Below, in pieces: positions 8,061 through 23,254 of a stretch of DNA of 64,000 bases. The translations under genes were made by a program, and so were the position numbers. Source of the DNA: Cupriavidus alkaliphilus (GTDB lineage Bacteria; Pseudomonadota; Gammaproteobacteria; Burkholderiales; Burkholderiaceae); assembly GCF_900094595.1 (NCBI RefSeq), contig NZ_FMAD01000007.1:310001-374000 (forward strand). The letters run 5' to 3'. The notes under the pieces are model-generated. The model saw only the letters and a program-made list of their open reading frames with translations, did no database searches and had not been told where the DNA came from. Numbering within the stretch: position 1 is the first letter of the stretch; each line of letters starts with the position of its first letter.

Positions 8061-9527
8061 TTACAGCTTCGACTGCGCCGCGTGCTGCAGCAGGTTGACC
8101 ACGGACGGGTGCATCACGTCGGTAAAGGGCTTCGGGTGCAGGCCCATGTACAGCGTCATGATGGCCAGCAGGCCGAGCATGACGAACTCACGCTTGTTCA
8201 GGTCGGCCAGCTCGCGCACGTGCTGGTGCACGACGTCGCCGAAGATCACGCGCTTGACCATCCACAGCGAGTAGGCGGCGCCCAGGATCAGCGCGGTGGC
8301 GGCCAGCAGGCCGATCCAGAAGTTGAACTTGACCGCGCCCAGGATCACCATGAATTCGCCGACGAAACCGGAGGTGGCCGGCAGGCCGCAGTTGGCCATG
8401 GCGAAGAACACCGACAGCGCGGCGAACTTGGGCATGGTGTTGACCACGCCGCCGTAGTCGGCGATCTGGCGCGAGTGCACGCGGTCGTACAGCACGCCGA
8501 TGCACAGGAACATCGCGCCCGAGATAAAGCCGTGCGAGATCATCTGCACGATGCCGCCTTCGACGCCGATGTCGCTGAAGATAAAGAAGCCCAGCGTGAC
8601 GAAGCCCATGTGGGCGATCGACGAGTACGCCACCAGCTTCTTCATGTCGGCCTGCACCAGTGCCACCAGGCCGATGTAGATCACCGCGATCAGCGAGATG
8701 GTGATGATGAACGGGGCCAGGTAGTGGCTGGCGTCAGGCGCGATCGGCAGCGAGAAGCGCAGGAAGCCGTAGGCGCCCAGCTTCAGCATGATCGCGGCCA
8801 GCACCACCGAGCCGCCGGTCGGCGCCTCGACGTGGGCGTCGGGCAGCCAGGTGTGCACCGGCCACATCGGCACCTTGACCGCGAAGGCAACGAAGAAGGC
8901 CAGGAACAGCGCGATCTGCTCGTTCATCGACAGCTTGGCCTGGTGCCATTGCAGGATGTCGAAGGTGCCGGTCTTGTTGTACAGGTACAGCAGCGCGACC
9001 AGCGTCAGCAGCGAGCCCAGCAGCGTGTACAGGAAGAACTTGAAGGCCGCGTAGACGCGGTTCGGGCCGCCCCAGACGCCGATGATGATGTACATCGGGA
9101 TCAGGGTGGCTTCGAAGAACACGTAGAACAGCATGCCGTCGAGCGCGCAGAACACGCCCACCATCAGGCCGGACAGGATCAGGAACGAGGCCATGTACTC
9201 GGCCACGCGCTCGGTGATCACTTCCCATGCCGAGATCACCACGATCACCGTGATGAAGGCGGTCAGCACCACGAACCACATCGACAGGCCGTCAACGCCC
9301 AGCAGGTAGTGGATGTTGAAGCGCTCGATCCAGTTCGCCTTTTCGACGAACTGCATCGCCGCGGTGGCGCGGTCGAAGTTGAACACCAGCGGCAGCGTGA
9401 CCACGAAGCTGGCGATCGAGCCGAACAGCGACATCCACCGCACGAAGCCAGGGCTGCGGTCCGAGCCGAAGGCCAGGATCAGCAGGCCGAAAAAGACAGG
9501 CAGCCAGATTGAGAAAGACAGAACCAT
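8061..9527 (-). CDS. nuoM: NADH-quinone oxidoreductase subunit M
   Basis: 488 residues, about 14 membrane helices. This antiporter-like subunit of the complex I membrane arm carries the signature FAVKVPMWPVHTWLPDAHVE and a later Lys-containing segment KKLVAYSSIAHMGFVTLG. It lies between nuoL and nuoN, all with short gaps. Confidence 0.97.
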   Translation of the reverse strand: MVLSFSIWLPVFFGLLILAFGSDRSPGFVRWMSLFGSIASFVVTLPLVFNFDRATAAMQFVEKANWIERFNIHYLLGVDGLSMWFVVLTAFITVIVVISAWEVITERVAEYMASFLILSGLMVGVFCALDGMLFYVFFEATLIPMYIIIGVWGGPNRVYAAFKFFLYTLLGSLLTLVALLYLYNKTGTFDILQWHQAKLSMNEQIALFLAFFVAFAVKVPMWPVHTWLPDAHVEAPTGGSVVLAAIMLKLGAYGFLRFSLPIAPDASHYLAPFIITISLIAVIYIGLVALVQADMKKLVAYSSIAHMGFVTLGFFIFSDIGVEGGIVQMISHGFISGAMFLCIGVLYDRVHSRQIADYGGVVNTMPKFAALSVFFAMANCGLPATSGFVGEFMVILGAVKFNFWIGLLAATALILGAAYSLWMVKRVIFGDVVHQHVRELADLNKREFVMLGLLAIMTLYMGLHPKPFTDVMHPSVVNLLQHAAQSKL

Positions 9528-9554
9528 TTCTATGTTTTCCTTACTTGGTGCCTA

Positions 9555-11642
<2,088 letters not shown>

Positions 11643-11700
11643 AGGACGCTTAGTGGTGTGCGGTCGGTGAGTCTTGGGTATCTACGTAGTGCGCCACGGA

Positions 11701-12006
11701 TCAGTACTTCAGGGTGTCCATGTCGTCCACGTTGATCGTATCCAGGTTGCGGAACAGCACCACCAGGATTGCCAGACCGATTGCCGACTCGGCGGCGGCC
11801 ACCGTGAGGATGAAGAAAACGAAAACCTGACCAGCCAGGTCGCCCAGGTAATGCGAGAAGGCAACGAAGTTGATGTTCACCGCAAGCAGCATCAGTTCGA
11901 TCGCCATCAGCAGCACGATCACGTTCTTGCGGTTCAGGAAGATGCCGACGATGCTGATCGCAAACAGGATCGCACCGAGCACGAGGAAATGAGCGAGAGA
12001 GAGCAC
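11701..12006 (-). CDS. nuoK: NADH-quinone oxidoreductase subunit K
   Basis: 101 residues with three membrane helices, the usual size. The conserved membrane Glu residues are visible in [19 protein letters not shown] and in the following helix ([10 protein letters not shown]). It forms part of the proton path near the quinone end of the complex I membrane arm. It sits 17 bp after nuoJ. Confidence 0.97.
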   Translation of the reverse strand: MLSLAHFLVLGAILFAISIVGIFLNRKNVIVLLMAIELMLLAVNINFVAFSHYLGDLAGQVFVFFILTVAAAESAIGLAILVVLFRNLDTINVDDMDTLKY

Positions 12007-12023
12007 AGCGATTTCTCCGGGCT

Positions 12024-12668
12024 TTAGTTCTTATTGGCGGCAGCCGCGGCTTCCGTCTGCTGGGTCTGGTCTTCGGCGGCCATCGGCACCAGGCGCACGC
12101 GCTCGTCGCGGCGGGTGCGCAGCTGCGCCGACACGTCCTGGGCCTTGACGTCCTTGCGGCGGCGCAGGGTCAGCGCCACGGCGGCGATGATCGCCACCAG
12201 CAGGATGATGCCGGCCACTTCGAAGGCGTAGATGTAGTCGGTGTAGATCAGCTTGCCCAGTGCGGCGGTGTTCGAGTAGCCCGGCTCCTGCGAGCCGCTG
12301 GCCACCACCGGCGTGGTGGTGCCGATGAAGTTGCGCACCAGCACGATCGCCATCTCGGCGATGATCAGCGCGCCCACGATCGAGGCCATCGGCACGTAGG
12401 TCCAGAAGTCGCGGCGCAGGTGCTCGATATCGATATCGATCATCATCACCACGAACAGGAACAGCACCATCACCGCGCCGACATAGACCAGCACCAGCAG
12501 GATGGCGAGGAATTCCGCCTGCAGCAGCATCCAGATCGCCGCGGCCGTGAAGAACGACAGCACGAGGAACAGTGCGGAGTGCACCGGGTTCTTCGCGGTG
12601 ATGACTTTCAGTGCGGAGAGCACCAGCACCAGCGCAAAGACGTAGAAGATGGTGGTCGTGAGTTCCAT
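12024..12668 (-). CDS. nuoJ: NADH-quinone oxidoreductase subunit J
   Basis: 214 residues, five membrane helices then a charged C-terminal tail. The family segment [16 protein letters not shown] with its pi-bulge helix is visible. The start [13 protein letters not shown] is chosen over longer in-frame ATGs because it places the first helix at the N-terminus, as in the family. A 199-bp gap with a strong hairpin separates it from nuoI. Confidence 0.95.
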   Translation of the reverse strand: MELTTTIFYVFALVLVLSALKVITAKNPVHSALFLVLSFFTAAAIWMLLQAEFLAILLVLVYVGAVMVLFLFVVMMIDIDIEHLRRDFWTYVPMASIVGALIIAEMAIVLVRNFIGTTTPVVASGSQEPGYSNTAALGKLIYTDYIYAFEVAGIILLVAIIAAVALTLRRRKDVKAQDVSAQLRTRRDERVRLVPMAAEDQTQQTEAAAAANKN

Positions 12669-12787
12669 GGTCCCTATCGGATCCTCTCTGGGCCGTCCGG
12701 CACAAGCCAACCCCTCGGGTGGCCCGCTCCTGCGGCATCCTTGCATTGGCCCCTTGCATTGCAGGGACCGCATTTCAATTCGGTGGC

Positions 12788-12822
12788 GGCGGCTGCCAGG
12801 TCTGCTGCTTGCGGCAGCCGCC
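12788..12822. other. GC-rich hairpin in the nuoI-nuoJ gap
   Basis: A perfect 10-bp inverted repeat (GGCGGCTGCC/GGCAGCCGCC) with a 15-nt loop lies in the 199-bp gap. There is no T-run, so it is more likely an mRNA stability or processing element than a terminator. Confidence 0.45.
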
Positions 12823-12867
12823 AACCGGCGTTACGTCTGTGGCCGAAACTTCCGGCCGGCATCCGGC

Positions 12868-13359
12868 TTAGCGGTACTTCGCGTCGGCCGCCTTGGCCGC
12901 GGCGATCTGCGGCTCGTAGCGGTCGCCCACGGCCAGCAGCATGTCCTTGGTGAAGTACAGGTCGCCGCGCTTTTCGCCGTGGTATTCCAGGATCTGCGTC
13001 TCGACGATGGCGTCGACCGGGCAGGCCTCTTCGCAGAAGCCGCAGAAGATGCACTTGGTCAGGTCGATGTCATAGCGCGTGGTGCGGCGGGTGCCGTCGG
13101 CGCGCGCGTCGGACTCGATCGTGATGGCCAGCGCCGGGCACACCGCCTCGCACAACTTGCAGGCGATGCAGCGCTCTTCCCCGTTGGGGTAGCGGCGCAG
13201 CGCGTGCAGCCCGCGGAAACGCGGCGAGATCGGCGTCTTCTCTTCCGGGAACTGGACCGTGATCTTGCGCGCGAAGAGATAGCGGCCGGTCAGGGCCATG
13301 CCCTTGAAGAGTTCCTTCAGGAGCAGGCTGTTGAAGAAGTCCTTGATGGCGAGCAGCAT
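12868..13359 (-). CDS. nuoI: NADH-quinone oxidoreductase subunit I
   Basis: 163 residues. It carries the two 8Fe-type ferredoxin motifs [12 protein letters not shown] and [12 protein letters not shown] that hold clusters N6a and N6b, which pass electrons toward NuoB. The start MLLAIKDFF is chosen for its SD (AGGAAG) and family fit; an upstream ATG adds seven residues. Follows nuoH. Confidence 0.97.
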   Translation of the reverse strand: MLLAIKDFFNSLLLKELFKGMALTGRYLFARKITVQFPEEKTPISPRFRGLHALRRYPNGEERCIACKLCEAVCPALAITIESDARADGTRRTTRYDIDLTKCIFCGFCEEACPVDAIVETQILEYHGEKRGDLYFTKDMLLAVGDRYEPQIAAAKAADAKYR

Positions 13360-13423
13360 GATGCTTCCTAGTATTTCCACACGATGCGCGCCCTGCCGGG
13401 CAGGCGCACCGTCGTTTGGCCGT

Positions 13424-14488
13424 TCAGTGCCAGATGTTCCACGGCGACTTGATCCAGATCGCCACGATGATCAGCCAGGCCACGGTCAGGGGAATGAACA
13501 CCTTCCAGCCCAGGCGCATGATCTGGTCATAGCGATAGCGCGGGAACGAGGCACGAATCCAGATGAACACGGACAGCAGCAGGAAAACCTTGATCAGCAG
13601 CCAGAAGAAGCCGGGGACCGCGTTGGTCACCACGCTCTCGAACGGAGGCGCCCAGCCGCCCAGGAACATCAGCGCGGTCATCGTCGAGATGATGATCATG
13701 TTGATGTACTCGGCCAGGAAGAACAGCGCGAAGCCCATGCCCGAGTATTCGATCATGTGGCCGGCCACGATTTCCGATTCGCCTTCGACCACGTCGAACG
13801 GGTGGCGGTTGGTTTCGGCCACGCCCGAGATGAAGTACACCCCGAACATCGGCAGCAGCGGCAGCCAGTTCCACGACAGGATGTTGATGCCCATGTCGGC
13901 GAAGTAGCCGGTGTTCTGGCCGTTGACGATGGCCGACAGGTTCAGGCTGCCGGCAACCATCAGCACCGTCACCAGGGCAAAGCCCATGGCGATTTCATAC
14001 GACACCATCTGCGCCGCGGCGCGCATCGCGCCGATGAAGGCGTACTTGGAGTTCGAGGCCCAGCCGGCCAGGATCACGCCGTAGACGCCGACCGAGCTGA
14101 TCGCCATCACGTAGAGCAGGCCGGCGCTGACGTCGGCCATCACCACCTCGGCCTGGAACGGAATCACGGCCCAGACCGCCACGGCCGGCATCAGCACCAT
14201 CAGCGGGGCGATCAGGTACATGCCCCGGCTGACCTGCGTGGGCAGCATGACTTCCTTGAGCAGCAGCTTCAGCACGTCGGCGATCGGCTGCAGCAGGCCC
14301 AGCGGACCGACGCGGTTCGGGCCGATGCGCACGTGCATCCAGCCGATCAGCTTGCGCTCCCACAGGATCAGGTACGCCACGCACAGCAGCAGCGGCACCA
14401 CGATGATCACGGCGCGGATCAGGATCCACAGCGGCGTCCAGTACGCGCCCAGTGCGCCCTGCCCTTGCGAGGTAATCCAGTCAATCAT
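13424..14488 (-). CDS. nuoH: NADH-quinone oxidoreductase subunit H
   Basis: 354 residues, eight membrane helices. NuoH forms the quinone chamber at the junction of the two arms. Conserved loops are visible: [20 protein letters not shown] and [19 protein letters not shown]. Length and position between nuoG and nuoI are standard. Confidence 0.97.
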   Translation of the reverse strand: MIDWITSQGQGALGAYWTPLWILIRAVIIVVPLLLCVAYLILWERKLIGWMHVRIGPNRVGPLGLLQPIADVLKLLLKEVMLPTQVSRGMYLIAPLMVLMPAVAVWAVIPFQAEVVMADVSAGLLYVMAISSVGVYGVILAGWASNSKYAFIGAMRAAAQMVSYEIAMGFALVTVLMVAGSLNLSAIVNGQNTGYFADMGINILSWNWLPLLPMFGVYFISGVAETNRHPFDVVEGESEIVAGHMIEYSGMGFALFFLAEYINMIIISTMTALMFLGGWAPPFESVVTNAVPGFFWLLIKVFLLLSVFIWIRASFPRYRYDQIMRLGWKVFIPLTVAWLIIVAIWIKSPWNIWH

Positions 14489-14509
14489 GTCTTGTTCTCG
14501 CTCTTGTTC

Positions 14510-16873
<2,364 letters not shown>

Positions 16874-16885
16874 GTTCTGCCACGC

Positions 16886-18181
16886 TTAGATGTAGGCCGG
16901 AACCATGCACTGCTTGTGTTCGACGTGATATTCGAACTCTTTCCAGTAGTGCTTGAGCATGCCGCGGACCGGCATCGCCGCGGCATCGCCGAGCGCGCAG
17001 ATGGTGCGGCCCATGATGTTTTCCGCGACGTTGTTGAGCAGGTCCAGGTCTTCCTGGCGCCCTTCTCCGTGTTCGATGCGATTGACCATGCGGTACAGCC
17101 AGCCGGTGCCTTCGCGGCACGGCGTGCACTGGCCGCACGATTCCTCAAAGTAGAAGTACGACAGGCGCAGCAGCGAGCGGACCATGCAGCGCGTCTCGTC
17201 CATCACGATCACCGCGCCCGAGCCCAGCATCGAGCCAGCCTTGGCGATCGAGTCGTAGTCCATGTCGGACGCCATCATCAGGTCGCCCGGCACCACCGGC
17301 GCGGACGAGCCACCCGGAATCACCGCCTTGATGCGCTTGCCGCCGCGCATGCCGCCGGCGAGCTCCAGCAGCTTGGCGAAGGGCGTGCCCAGCGGGATCT
17401 CGTAGTTGCCGGGACGCTCGACGTCGCCCGAGACCGAGAAGATCTTGGTGCCGCCGTTGTTCGGCTTGCCCAGCTTCAGGTAGTTCTCGGGACCGACGGC
17501 CAGCAGGAACGGCACCGCGGCGAAGGTCTCGGTGTTGTTGATGGTGGTCGGCTTGCCGTACAGGCCGAAGCTGGCCGGGAACGGCGGCTTGAAGCGCGGC
17601 TGGCCCTTCTTGCCTTCCAGCGATTCCAGCAGCGCGGTTTCCTCGCCGCAGATGTAGGCGCCATAGCCGTGGTGGGCGTGCAGCTGGAAGCTGAAGCCCG
17701 AGCCCAGGATGTTGTCGCCCAGGAAGCCGGCGGCACGCGCTTCTTCGAGGGCTTCCTCGAAGATCTTGTACTCGTTCCAGATCTCGCCGTGGATGTAGTT
17801 GTAGCCCACGGTGATGCCCATCGCGTACGCGCCGATGGCCATGCCCTCGATCAGCGAATGCGGGTTGTAGCGGATGATGTCGCGGTCCTTGAACGTGCCA
17901 GGCTCGCCTTCATCGGTGTTGCAGACCAGGTATTTCTGACCCGGGAACGTGCGCGGCATGAAGCTCCACTTCAGCCCGGTCGGGAAACCCGCGCCGCCAC
18001 GGCCACGCAGGCCCGAGGCCTTGACGTCGGCGATCACCTGCTCGGGCGGGATCTTCTCGGTCAGGATGCGCTTCAGTTGCTGGTAGCCGCCACGCTTGAC
18101 GTAGTCTTCCAGGTGCCAATTCTTGCCGTCCAGGCCGGCCAGGATCAGCGGCTGGATATGGCGGTCGTGCAGACTGGTCAT
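16886..18181 (-). CDS. nuoF: NADH-quinone oxidoreductase subunit F
   Basis: 431 residues. It binds NADH and FMN (glycine-rich [13 protein letters not shown]) and cluster N3 ([12 protein letters not shown] plus a later Cys). It is the electron entry point of complex I. The start [11 protein letters not shown] is chosen because a GGGGGG SD lies just upstream, inside the end of nuoE, and only one base separates the two genes. Confidence 0.97.
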   Translation of the reverse strand: MTSLHDRHIQPLILAGLDGKNWHLEDYVKRGGYQQLKRILTEKIPPEQVIADVKASGLRGRGGAGFPTGLKWSFMPRTFPGQKYLVCNTDEGEPGTFKDRDIIRYNPHSLIEGMAIGAYAMGITVGYNYIHGEIWNEYKIFEEALEEARAAGFLGDNILGSGFSFQLHAHHGYGAYICGEETALLESLEGKKGQPRFKPPFPASFGLYGKPTTINNTETFAAVPFLLAVGPENYLKLGKPNNGGTKIFSVSGDVERPGNYEIPLGTPFAKLLELAGGMRGGKRIKAVIPGGSSAPVVPGDLMMASDMDYDSIAKAGSMLGSGAVIVMDETRCMVRSLLRLSYFYFEESCGQCTPCREGTGWLYRMVNRIEHGEGRQEDLDLLNNVAENIMGRTICALGDAAAMPVRGMLKHYWKEFEYHVEHKQCMVPAYI

Positions 18182-18182
18182 G

Positions 18183-18686
18183 TTACTTGCCCCCCTTGGC
18201 GGCTTCGCTCTTGAGCTCGTCGACAAGCGCGTCGAGCTTGTCGTCGCTCATGAAGCTGCACATGCGGGTGTTGTTGACGATCATCACCGGCGCGTCGCCG
18301 CAAGCGCCCATGCACTCGCCCTCTTTCAGGGTGAAGCAGCCGTCAGCGGTGGTCTCGTTGTAGTCGATCCCGAGCTTGCGCTTCAGGTACTCGCCAGCCC
18401 GCTCGCCACCCGACAGGGCGCACGGCAGGTTGGTGCAGACGGCGAGCTTGAATTTGCCCACCGGCTTGGTGTCGTACATGTTGTAGAAGGTCGCCACCTC
18501 TTCCACCCACACGGGCGGCATCTCGAGGTAGTTGGCGACGAACTGCATGACTTCGGGGGAAACCCAGCCCACCTCGCCCTGCGCCACGGCAAGCGCCGCC
18601 ATCACGGCCGACTGCTTCTGGTCGGCCGGATACTTCGCGATCGCGCGATCGATTTCCTTGAGAGCTTCTGCTGATAGCATGGTCAT
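18183..18686 (-). CDS. nuoE: NADH-quinone oxidoreductase subunit E
   Basis: 167 residues, thioredoxin-like fold with cluster N1a. The four ligands are in VCTNLPC and GECMGACG. It pairs with NuoF. The start could be either of two ATGs two codons apart. A 178-bp gap with GC-rich hairpins separates it from nuoD, unusual inside this operon. Confidence 0.96.
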   Translation of the reverse strand: MTMLSAEALKEIDRAIAKYPADQKQSAVMAALAVAQGEVGWVSPEVMQFVANYLEMPPVWVEEVATFYNMYDTKPVGKFKLAVCTNLPCALSGGERAGEYLKRKLGIDYNETTADGCFTLKEGECMGACGDAPVMIVNNTRMCSFMSDDKLDALVDELKSEAAKGGK

Positions 18687-18864
18687 TGCAGTAAAACGCC
18701 GGAGACAGCGCCACCGGGCGTCTCTCCGCAGGTTTGCAGCCGTCGCTGCCGTTCCGCCGGCGGGCCTGAGGCCGTGCCGGTCCGCCGCGGGTCTTCCGGG
18801 CCGCTCCGCTCAGCAGAGCTCCTCGGAAAGCGCCCGGATCGTCGTCCGGGCCGGCGGTCCGTGA

Positions 18865-20118
18865 TTAGCGGTCGATCTCGCCGAAGACGATGTCTTGCGT
18901 GCCGATGATCGTTACCGCGTCAGCAATCATGTGTCCCTTGGCCATTTCGTCCAGCGCGGCCAGGTGCGGGAAGCCGGGCGCACGGATCTTCAGGCGGTAC
19001 GGCTTGTTCGCGCCGTCCGAGATCGCGTAGATGCCGAACTCGCCCTTCGGGTGCTCCACCGCTGCGTACGCTTCGCCTTCGGGCACGTGCATGCCTTCGG
19101 TGAAGAGCTTGAAGTGGTGGATCAGTTCTTCCATGTTGGACTTCATGTCCACGCGCGAGGGCGGCGCCACCTTGTGGTTATCGGTGATCACCGGGCCCGG
19201 GTTGCGGCGCAGCCATTCCACGCACTGCCTGATGATGCGGTTGGACTGGCGCATCTCTTCCACGCGCACCAGGTAGCGCGCGTAGCAGTCGCCGCCCACG
19301 CCCACCGGCACGTCGAAGTCCAGCTTGTCGTACACCTCGTATGGCTGCTTCTTGCGCAGGTCCCAGGCAATGCCCGAGCCGCGCAGCATCGGGCCGGTAA
19401 AGCCCATCTGCAGCGCGCGTTCCGGGCTGACCACGCCGATGTCCACCAGGCGCTGCTTCCAGATCCGGTTGTCGGTCAGCAGCGTCTCGTACTCGTCGAC
19501 GTACTTCGGGAAGCGGTTGGTGAAGTCCTCGATGAAATCCAGCAGCGAGCCCGAACGGGCTTCGTTCATGGCCTTGATCGCGCGCTCGTTGTGTACCTTG
19601 GACGCGCGATATTGCGGCATCGTGTCAGGCAGGTCGCGGTACACGCCGCCCGGACGGTAGTAGGCCGCGTGCATGCGCGCGCCCGACACCGCCTCGTACA
19701 TGTCGAACATGTCCTCGCGTTCGCGGAAGGCGTACAGGAACACCGCCATCGCGCCCACGTCGAGCGCGTGCGAGCCGATCCACATCAGGTGGTTCAGCAG
19801 GCGGGTGATCTCGTCGAACATCACGCGGATGTACTGCGCGCGCACCGGCACCTCGAGGCCCAGCAGCCGCTCGATCGCCATCACGTAGGCGTGCTCGTTG
19901 ACCATCATCGACACATAGTCGAGGCGGTCCATGTACGGCACGCTCTGGATCCAGGTCTTCTGCTCGGCCAGCTTCTCGGTGGCGCGGTGCAGCAGGCCGA
20001 TATGCGGGTCGGCGCGCTGGATGACTTCGCCGTCCAGTTCCAGCACCAGGCGCAGCACGCCGTGCGCGGCCGGGTGCTGCGGGCCGAAGTTCAGGGTGTA
20101 ATTCTTGATATCTGCCAT
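18865..20118 (-). CDS. nuoD: NADH-quinone oxidoreductase subunit D
   Basis: 417 residues of the 49-kDa/NiFe-hydrogenase-large-subunit family, without the metal cysteines. Early motifs such as [14 protein letters not shown] line the quinone pocket. It is separate from nuoC, unlike the fused nuoCD of E. coli. Confidence 0.97.
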   Translation of the reverse strand: MADIKNYTLNFGPQHPAAHGVLRLVLELDGEVIQRADPHIGLLHRATEKLAEQKTWIQSVPYMDRLDYVSMMVNEHAYVMAIERLLGLEVPVRAQYIRVMFDEITRLLNHLMWIGSHALDVGAMAVFLYAFREREDMFDMYEAVSGARMHAAYYRPGGVYRDLPDTMPQYRASKVHNERAIKAMNEARSGSLLDFIEDFTNRFPKYVDEYETLLTDNRIWKQRLVDIGVVSPERALQMGFTGPMLRGSGIAWDLRKKQPYEVYDKLDFDVPVGVGGDCYARYLVRVEEMRQSNRIIRQCVEWLRRNPGPVITDNHKVAPPSRVDMKSNMEELIHHFKLFTEGMHVPEGEAYAAVEHPKGEFGIYAISDGANKPYRLKIRAPGFPHLAALDEMAKGHMIADAVTIIGTQDIVFGEIDR

Positions 20119-20127
20119 GACGCGTTC

Positions 20128-20727
20128 TCAGTACTCCACGCCGCCGTACTTGTCCTCGCGGATCACGCGCGGCGTGATTTCGCGCGGCTCGATCGTGACC
20201 GGCTGGTAGATGACCCGCTTCTGGTCGGGGTCGTAGCGCATCTCGACAAAGCCGGAAACCGGGAAGTCCTTGCGGAACGGATGGCCGACGAAACCGTAGT
20301 CGGTCAGGATGCGGCGCAGGTCCGGATGGCCGTCGAACACGATGCCGTAGAAATCGAAGGCCTCGCGCTCGAACCAGTTGACCGAGTTCCACACGTTGAT
20401 CAGCGACGGCAGCACCGGGAAGTCGTCGTCGCTGGCGAACGCGCGCAGGCGCAGGCGCCAGTTATGCGTGACCGACAGCAGCTGCGAGACCGCGGCAAAG
20501 CGCAGGCCGTCCCACGCGCCGTCGGCATACTCGGAATAATCGACGCCGCACAGGTCGATCAGCTGCTCGAAGCGCAGCGACGGATCGTCGCGCAGGATCT
20601 GCGCCACTTCCAGGTAGTCGTCGGCCTTGACCACCAGCGTCAGTTCGCCGGTCGCCTCGACCAGTTTCTGCACGCGCTTGCCGAGAGCTTTCTCGAGCGC
20701 GGCCTTCAGGGTATCGAGCTTCGCCAT
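20128..20727 (-). CDS. nuoC: NADH-quinone oxidoreductase subunit C
   Basis: 199 residues of the 30-kDa subunit family. The C-terminal signature [20 protein letters not shown] is clear. It forms the peripheral-arm base with NuoB and NuoD. It lies one base after nuoB and 9 bp before nuoD. Confidence 0.97.
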   Translation of the reverse strand: MAKLDTLKAALEKALGKRVQKLVEATGELTLVVKADDYLEVAQILRDDPSLRFEQLIDLCGVDYSEYADGAWDGLRFAAVSQLLSVTHNWRLRLRAFASDDDFPVLPSLINVWNSVNWFEREAFDFYGIVFDGHPDLRRILTDYGFVGHPFRKDFPVSGFVEMRYDPDQKRVIYQPVTIEPREITPRVIREDKYGGVEY

Positions 20728-20728
20728 T

Positions 20729-21211
20729 TCAGCCCTTGCGCGCGATGGTGTTGGTACGCTTGATCTTGTTCTGCAGCTGGATCACGCCGTAGATCAGCGC
20801 CTCGGCCGTCGGCGGGCAGCCCGGCACGTAGATATCCACCGGCACGATGCGGTCGCAGCCGCGCACCACCGAATACGAATAGTGGTAGTAGCCGCCACCA
20901 TTGGCGCACGAGCCCATCGAGATCACCCAGCGCGGTTCCGCCATCTGGTCGTAGACCTTGCGCAGCGCGGGGGCCATCTTGTTGCACAGCGTGCCGGCCA
21001 CGATCATCACGTCCGACTGGCGCGGCGACGGGCGGAAGATCACGCCGAAGCGGTCCATGTCGTAGCGCGCGGCGCCGGCATGCATCATTTCCACGGCACA
21101 GCAGGCCAGGCCGAAGGTCATCGGCCACAGCGACCCGGTGCGGGTCCAGTTGATCAGCTTGTCAGCGGTAGTCGTGACAAAGCCTTCGTTGAGAACGCCT
21201 TCGATTGCCAT
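20729..21211 (-). CDS. nuoB: NADH-quinone oxidoreductase subunit B
   Basis: 160 residues. It binds the last cluster N2, with ligands in [15 protein letters not shown] and YVPGCPP; the tandem cysteines are present. It hands electrons to quinone at the NuoB/NuoD interface. It starts 6 bp after nuoA. Confidence 0.97.
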   Translation of the reverse strand: MAIEGVLNEGFVTTTADKLINWTRTGSLWPMTFGLACCAVEMMHAGAARYDMDRFGVIFRPSPRQSDVMIVAGTLCNKMAPALRKVYDQMAEPRWVISMGSCANGGGYYHYSYSVVRGCDRIVPVDIYVPGCPPTAEALIYGVIQLQNKIKRTNTIARKG

Positions 21212-21217
21212 TTCACA

Positions 21218-21577
21218 TCACTCCCAATCGAGCGCGCCCTTTTTCCAGATGTAGACGAAGCCCACGATGAATTCCAGCAGAAACACGCCCATGGCGATGA
21301 AACCCGGCCAGCCGATATCCTTCAGGGCAACGCCCCACGGAAACAGGAAGGCGGTTTCGAGATCGAACAGGATAAACAGGATGGCGATGAGGTAGTAGCG
21401 CACGTCGAACTTCATGCGCGCGTCCTCGAACGCTTCGAAGCCGCACTCGTACGGCGACAGCTTCGCGGGATCGGGCTTGTTCGGACCGAGGATCCGACCG
21501 ATCGACATCAGTGCCACGCCAAGCACGACACCGAAGATGATGAAGATGAGAACGGGGAAGTAGGCTTCGAGATTCAA
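21218..21577 (-). CDS. nuoA: NADH-quinone oxidoreductase subunit A
   Basis: 119 residues, three membrane helices, with the conserved loop [20 protein letters not shown]. It is the first nuo gene. The start codon at 21575-21577 is TTG, not ATG. No ATG exists upstream in frame nearby, and the protein [10 protein letters not shown]... has the right family length from this TTG. A weak AAGG lies about 11 bp upstream. The weak start may limit translation of the operon's first gene. Confidence 0.95.
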   Translation of the reverse strand: MNLEAYFPVLIFIIFGVVLGVALMSIGRILGPNKPDPAKLSPYECGFEAFEDARMKFDVRYYLIAILFILFDLETAFLFPWGVALKDIGWPGFIAMGVFLLEFIVGFVYIWKKGALDWE

Positions 21578-21743
21578 GGTACGGCCAGCCTTATCTGGAA
21601 TGTTGTCAACAGCACCAGCTGAAGCGGCGTCCTGTTGCCCACCCCAGGCGCTAAGCCACGAGAACCATGGCGCGCCGCCTTGCGGACTGCCGGAGCCCCA
21701 TGCGCGGGTGCATTGCCCGGCCAGGGACTCCGATCAAGTTGTT

Positions 21744-21828
21744 TGGTGCCGACGGCGAGACTCGAACTCGCACAGCTTTCGCCACTACCCCCTCAAGATA
21801 GCGTGTCTACCAATTTCACCACGTCGGC
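21744..21828 (-). tRNA. tRNA-Leu (anticodon GAG)
   Basis: An 85-nt class II tRNA including the encoded CCA end. The acceptor stem GCCGACG/CGTCGGC is perfect. The anticodon stem CTATC/GGTAG encloses the loop TTGAGGG with anticodon GAG, which reads CUC and CUU. A variable arm and the T-loop GTTCGAG are present. It lies between secG and nuoA in the same direction. The E. coli tRNA-Leu(GAG) gene, leuU, also follows secG. Confidence 0.96.
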
Positions 21829-22015
21829 TGGGGGAGAAACAATATTGCCTGGCGCCGGGTTTTCAGGCCCTTCAGGTCCGTTACAAAGGCTTTCGTCTTT
21901 GCGCGGAACCCATCGCTGGGGAATCGTTTCAAGCCTTGCATTCTAACCCAAATTTCTTGCTTTGTTCAACGCACAACTGCAAAAAAACTCAGGAATCCGC
22001 CGCAAGGCAATCGGA

Positions 22016-22390
22016 TTATTTCGGTACCGCAGGAGCTGCCGGCGCCGAGGCATCCGCGGCGGCGGCCGGGGCTGCGGCGGGTGCCGAGGCGCCGGCCACG
22101 GCGGGCGCCGATGCCGGCGCCGCGCCCATCACGCCCAGCGAGGCGGCGGGCTTGTAATTGCCCAGCAGCGTCAGCGCCAGCGTGCAGACGAAGAACAGCG
22201 TGGCCAGCACGGCGGTGGTGCGCGACAGGAAATTTGCCGAGCCGGTGGCGCCGAACAGGCTGCCGGAGGCGCCCGAGCCGAAGGCCGCGCCCACATCGGC
22301 GCCCTTGCCATGCTGGATCAGCACCAGGCCGATTACGCCCAGCGCCGACAACACCTGCAGCACCACCAACAAAGTCTTGAAGATTGCCAT
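22016..22390 (-). CDS. secG: Protein translocase subunit SecG
   Basis: 124 residues. Two membrane helices (about residues 4-22 and 52-72) with the family linker LIQHGKGADVGAAFGSGASG. SecG assists the SecYEG channel. The C-terminal third is an Ala/Pro/Ser-rich tail typical of beta-proteobacterial SecG. It lies 51 bp after tpiA and upstream of tRNA-Leu. Confidence 0.95.
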   Translation of the reverse strand: MAIFKTLLVVLQVLSALGVIGLVLIQHGKGADVGAAFGSGASGSLFGATGSANFLSRTTAVLATLFFVCTLALTLLGNYKPAASLGVMGAAPASAPAVAGASAPAAAPAAAADASAPAAPAVPK

Positions 22391-22441
22391 TTGATTTAAA
22401 TAAGCTTACTTGCCTGATCGGTCGATCGGAACGGCCGGCAT

Positions 22442-23185
22442 TCAGGCGTTGCCGATCGCGAGAAAATCTTCCGACTTGAGCGAGGCGCCGCCAATCAGGC
22501 CCCCGTCGATATCGGTCATCGAAAACAGTTCGGCCGCATTGTCGGGCTTGACGCTGCCGCCGTACAGGATCGCCATGCGCTCGGCCACGCCAGCATCGCG
22601 CGCGGCAACCTGGCCGCGCAGGAAGGCATGCACCGCCTGCGCCTGCGCGCTGGTGGCGGTCTTGCCGGTGCCGATGGCCCACACCGGCTCATAGGCCAGC
22701 ACCACGCGGCCCAGCTGCTCCACCGTGAGCGCTTCCAGCACCGCCTGCAGCTGCCGGCCGACCACGGCCTCGGTCTCGCCCGCCTCGCGCTGGGCCAGGG
22801 TCTCGCCCACGCAAACCACCGGGACGATGCCGAACTCGAGCGCCCGCAGCGCCTTGGCCGCGACGGCCTGGTCGGTCTCGCCATGGTAGGTGCGGCGCTC
22901 GGAGTGCCCGACCAGCACGTAGGTGCAGCCGAACTCGCCCAGCATCGACGCCGCCACTTCGCCGGTGAAGGCGCCGCGCGCCTCCACCGACACGTCTTGT
23001 GCACCCCAGGCCACTTTGGAGCCATTCAGCAGCGCCTGGCATTGTGCAAGATAGGGGAACGGCGCGCAGACCGCCAGCGTCGCGCCGGTCACACCAGCGC
23101 CAGCCTGGATGGCTTCCAGCAGTGCCGCGTTGGCAGCCAGGCTGCCGTGCATCTTCCAATTGCCGATGACGAGCTTTTGTCTCAC
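22442..23185 (-). CDS. tpiA: Triose-phosphate isomerase
   Basis: 247 residues. It converts dihydroxyacetone phosphate and glyceraldehyde 3-phosphate. Active-site motifs are NWKMHG (Lys), VGHSERR (His) and [11 protein letters not shown] (Glu). The start is GTG at 23183-23185, preceded by a strong GGGAGGGG SD; the longer ATG frame adds 17 unconserved residues. The order tpiA-secG is common in proteobacteria. Confidence 0.96.
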   Translation of the reverse strand: MRQKLVIGNWKMHGSLAANAALLEAIQAGAGVTGATLAVCAPFPYLAQCQALLNGSKVAWGAQDVSVEARGAFTGEVAASMLGEFGCTYVLVGHSERRTYHGETDQAVAAKALRALEFGIVPVVCVGETLAQREAGETEAVVGRQLQAVLEALTVEQLGRVVLAYEPVWAIGTGKTATSAQAQAVHAFLRGQVAARDAGVAERMAILYGGSVKPDNAAELFSMTDIDGGLIGGASLKSEDFLAIGNA

Positions 23186-23254
23186 GAGGTGCCCCTCCCA
23201 AATCAAACCCGCTATTGTAGCGTGTGGCAGGGGCAAGGCGCTACGCCCGCCGAT

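Noticed and set aside
6351-9512. Very long open plus-strand frames opposite nuoN, nuoM and nuoL
   Set aside because: Their products are strings of Arg, His, Gln, Asp and Gly without domains; they are the antisense shadows of high-GC genes with clear family matches on the other strand.
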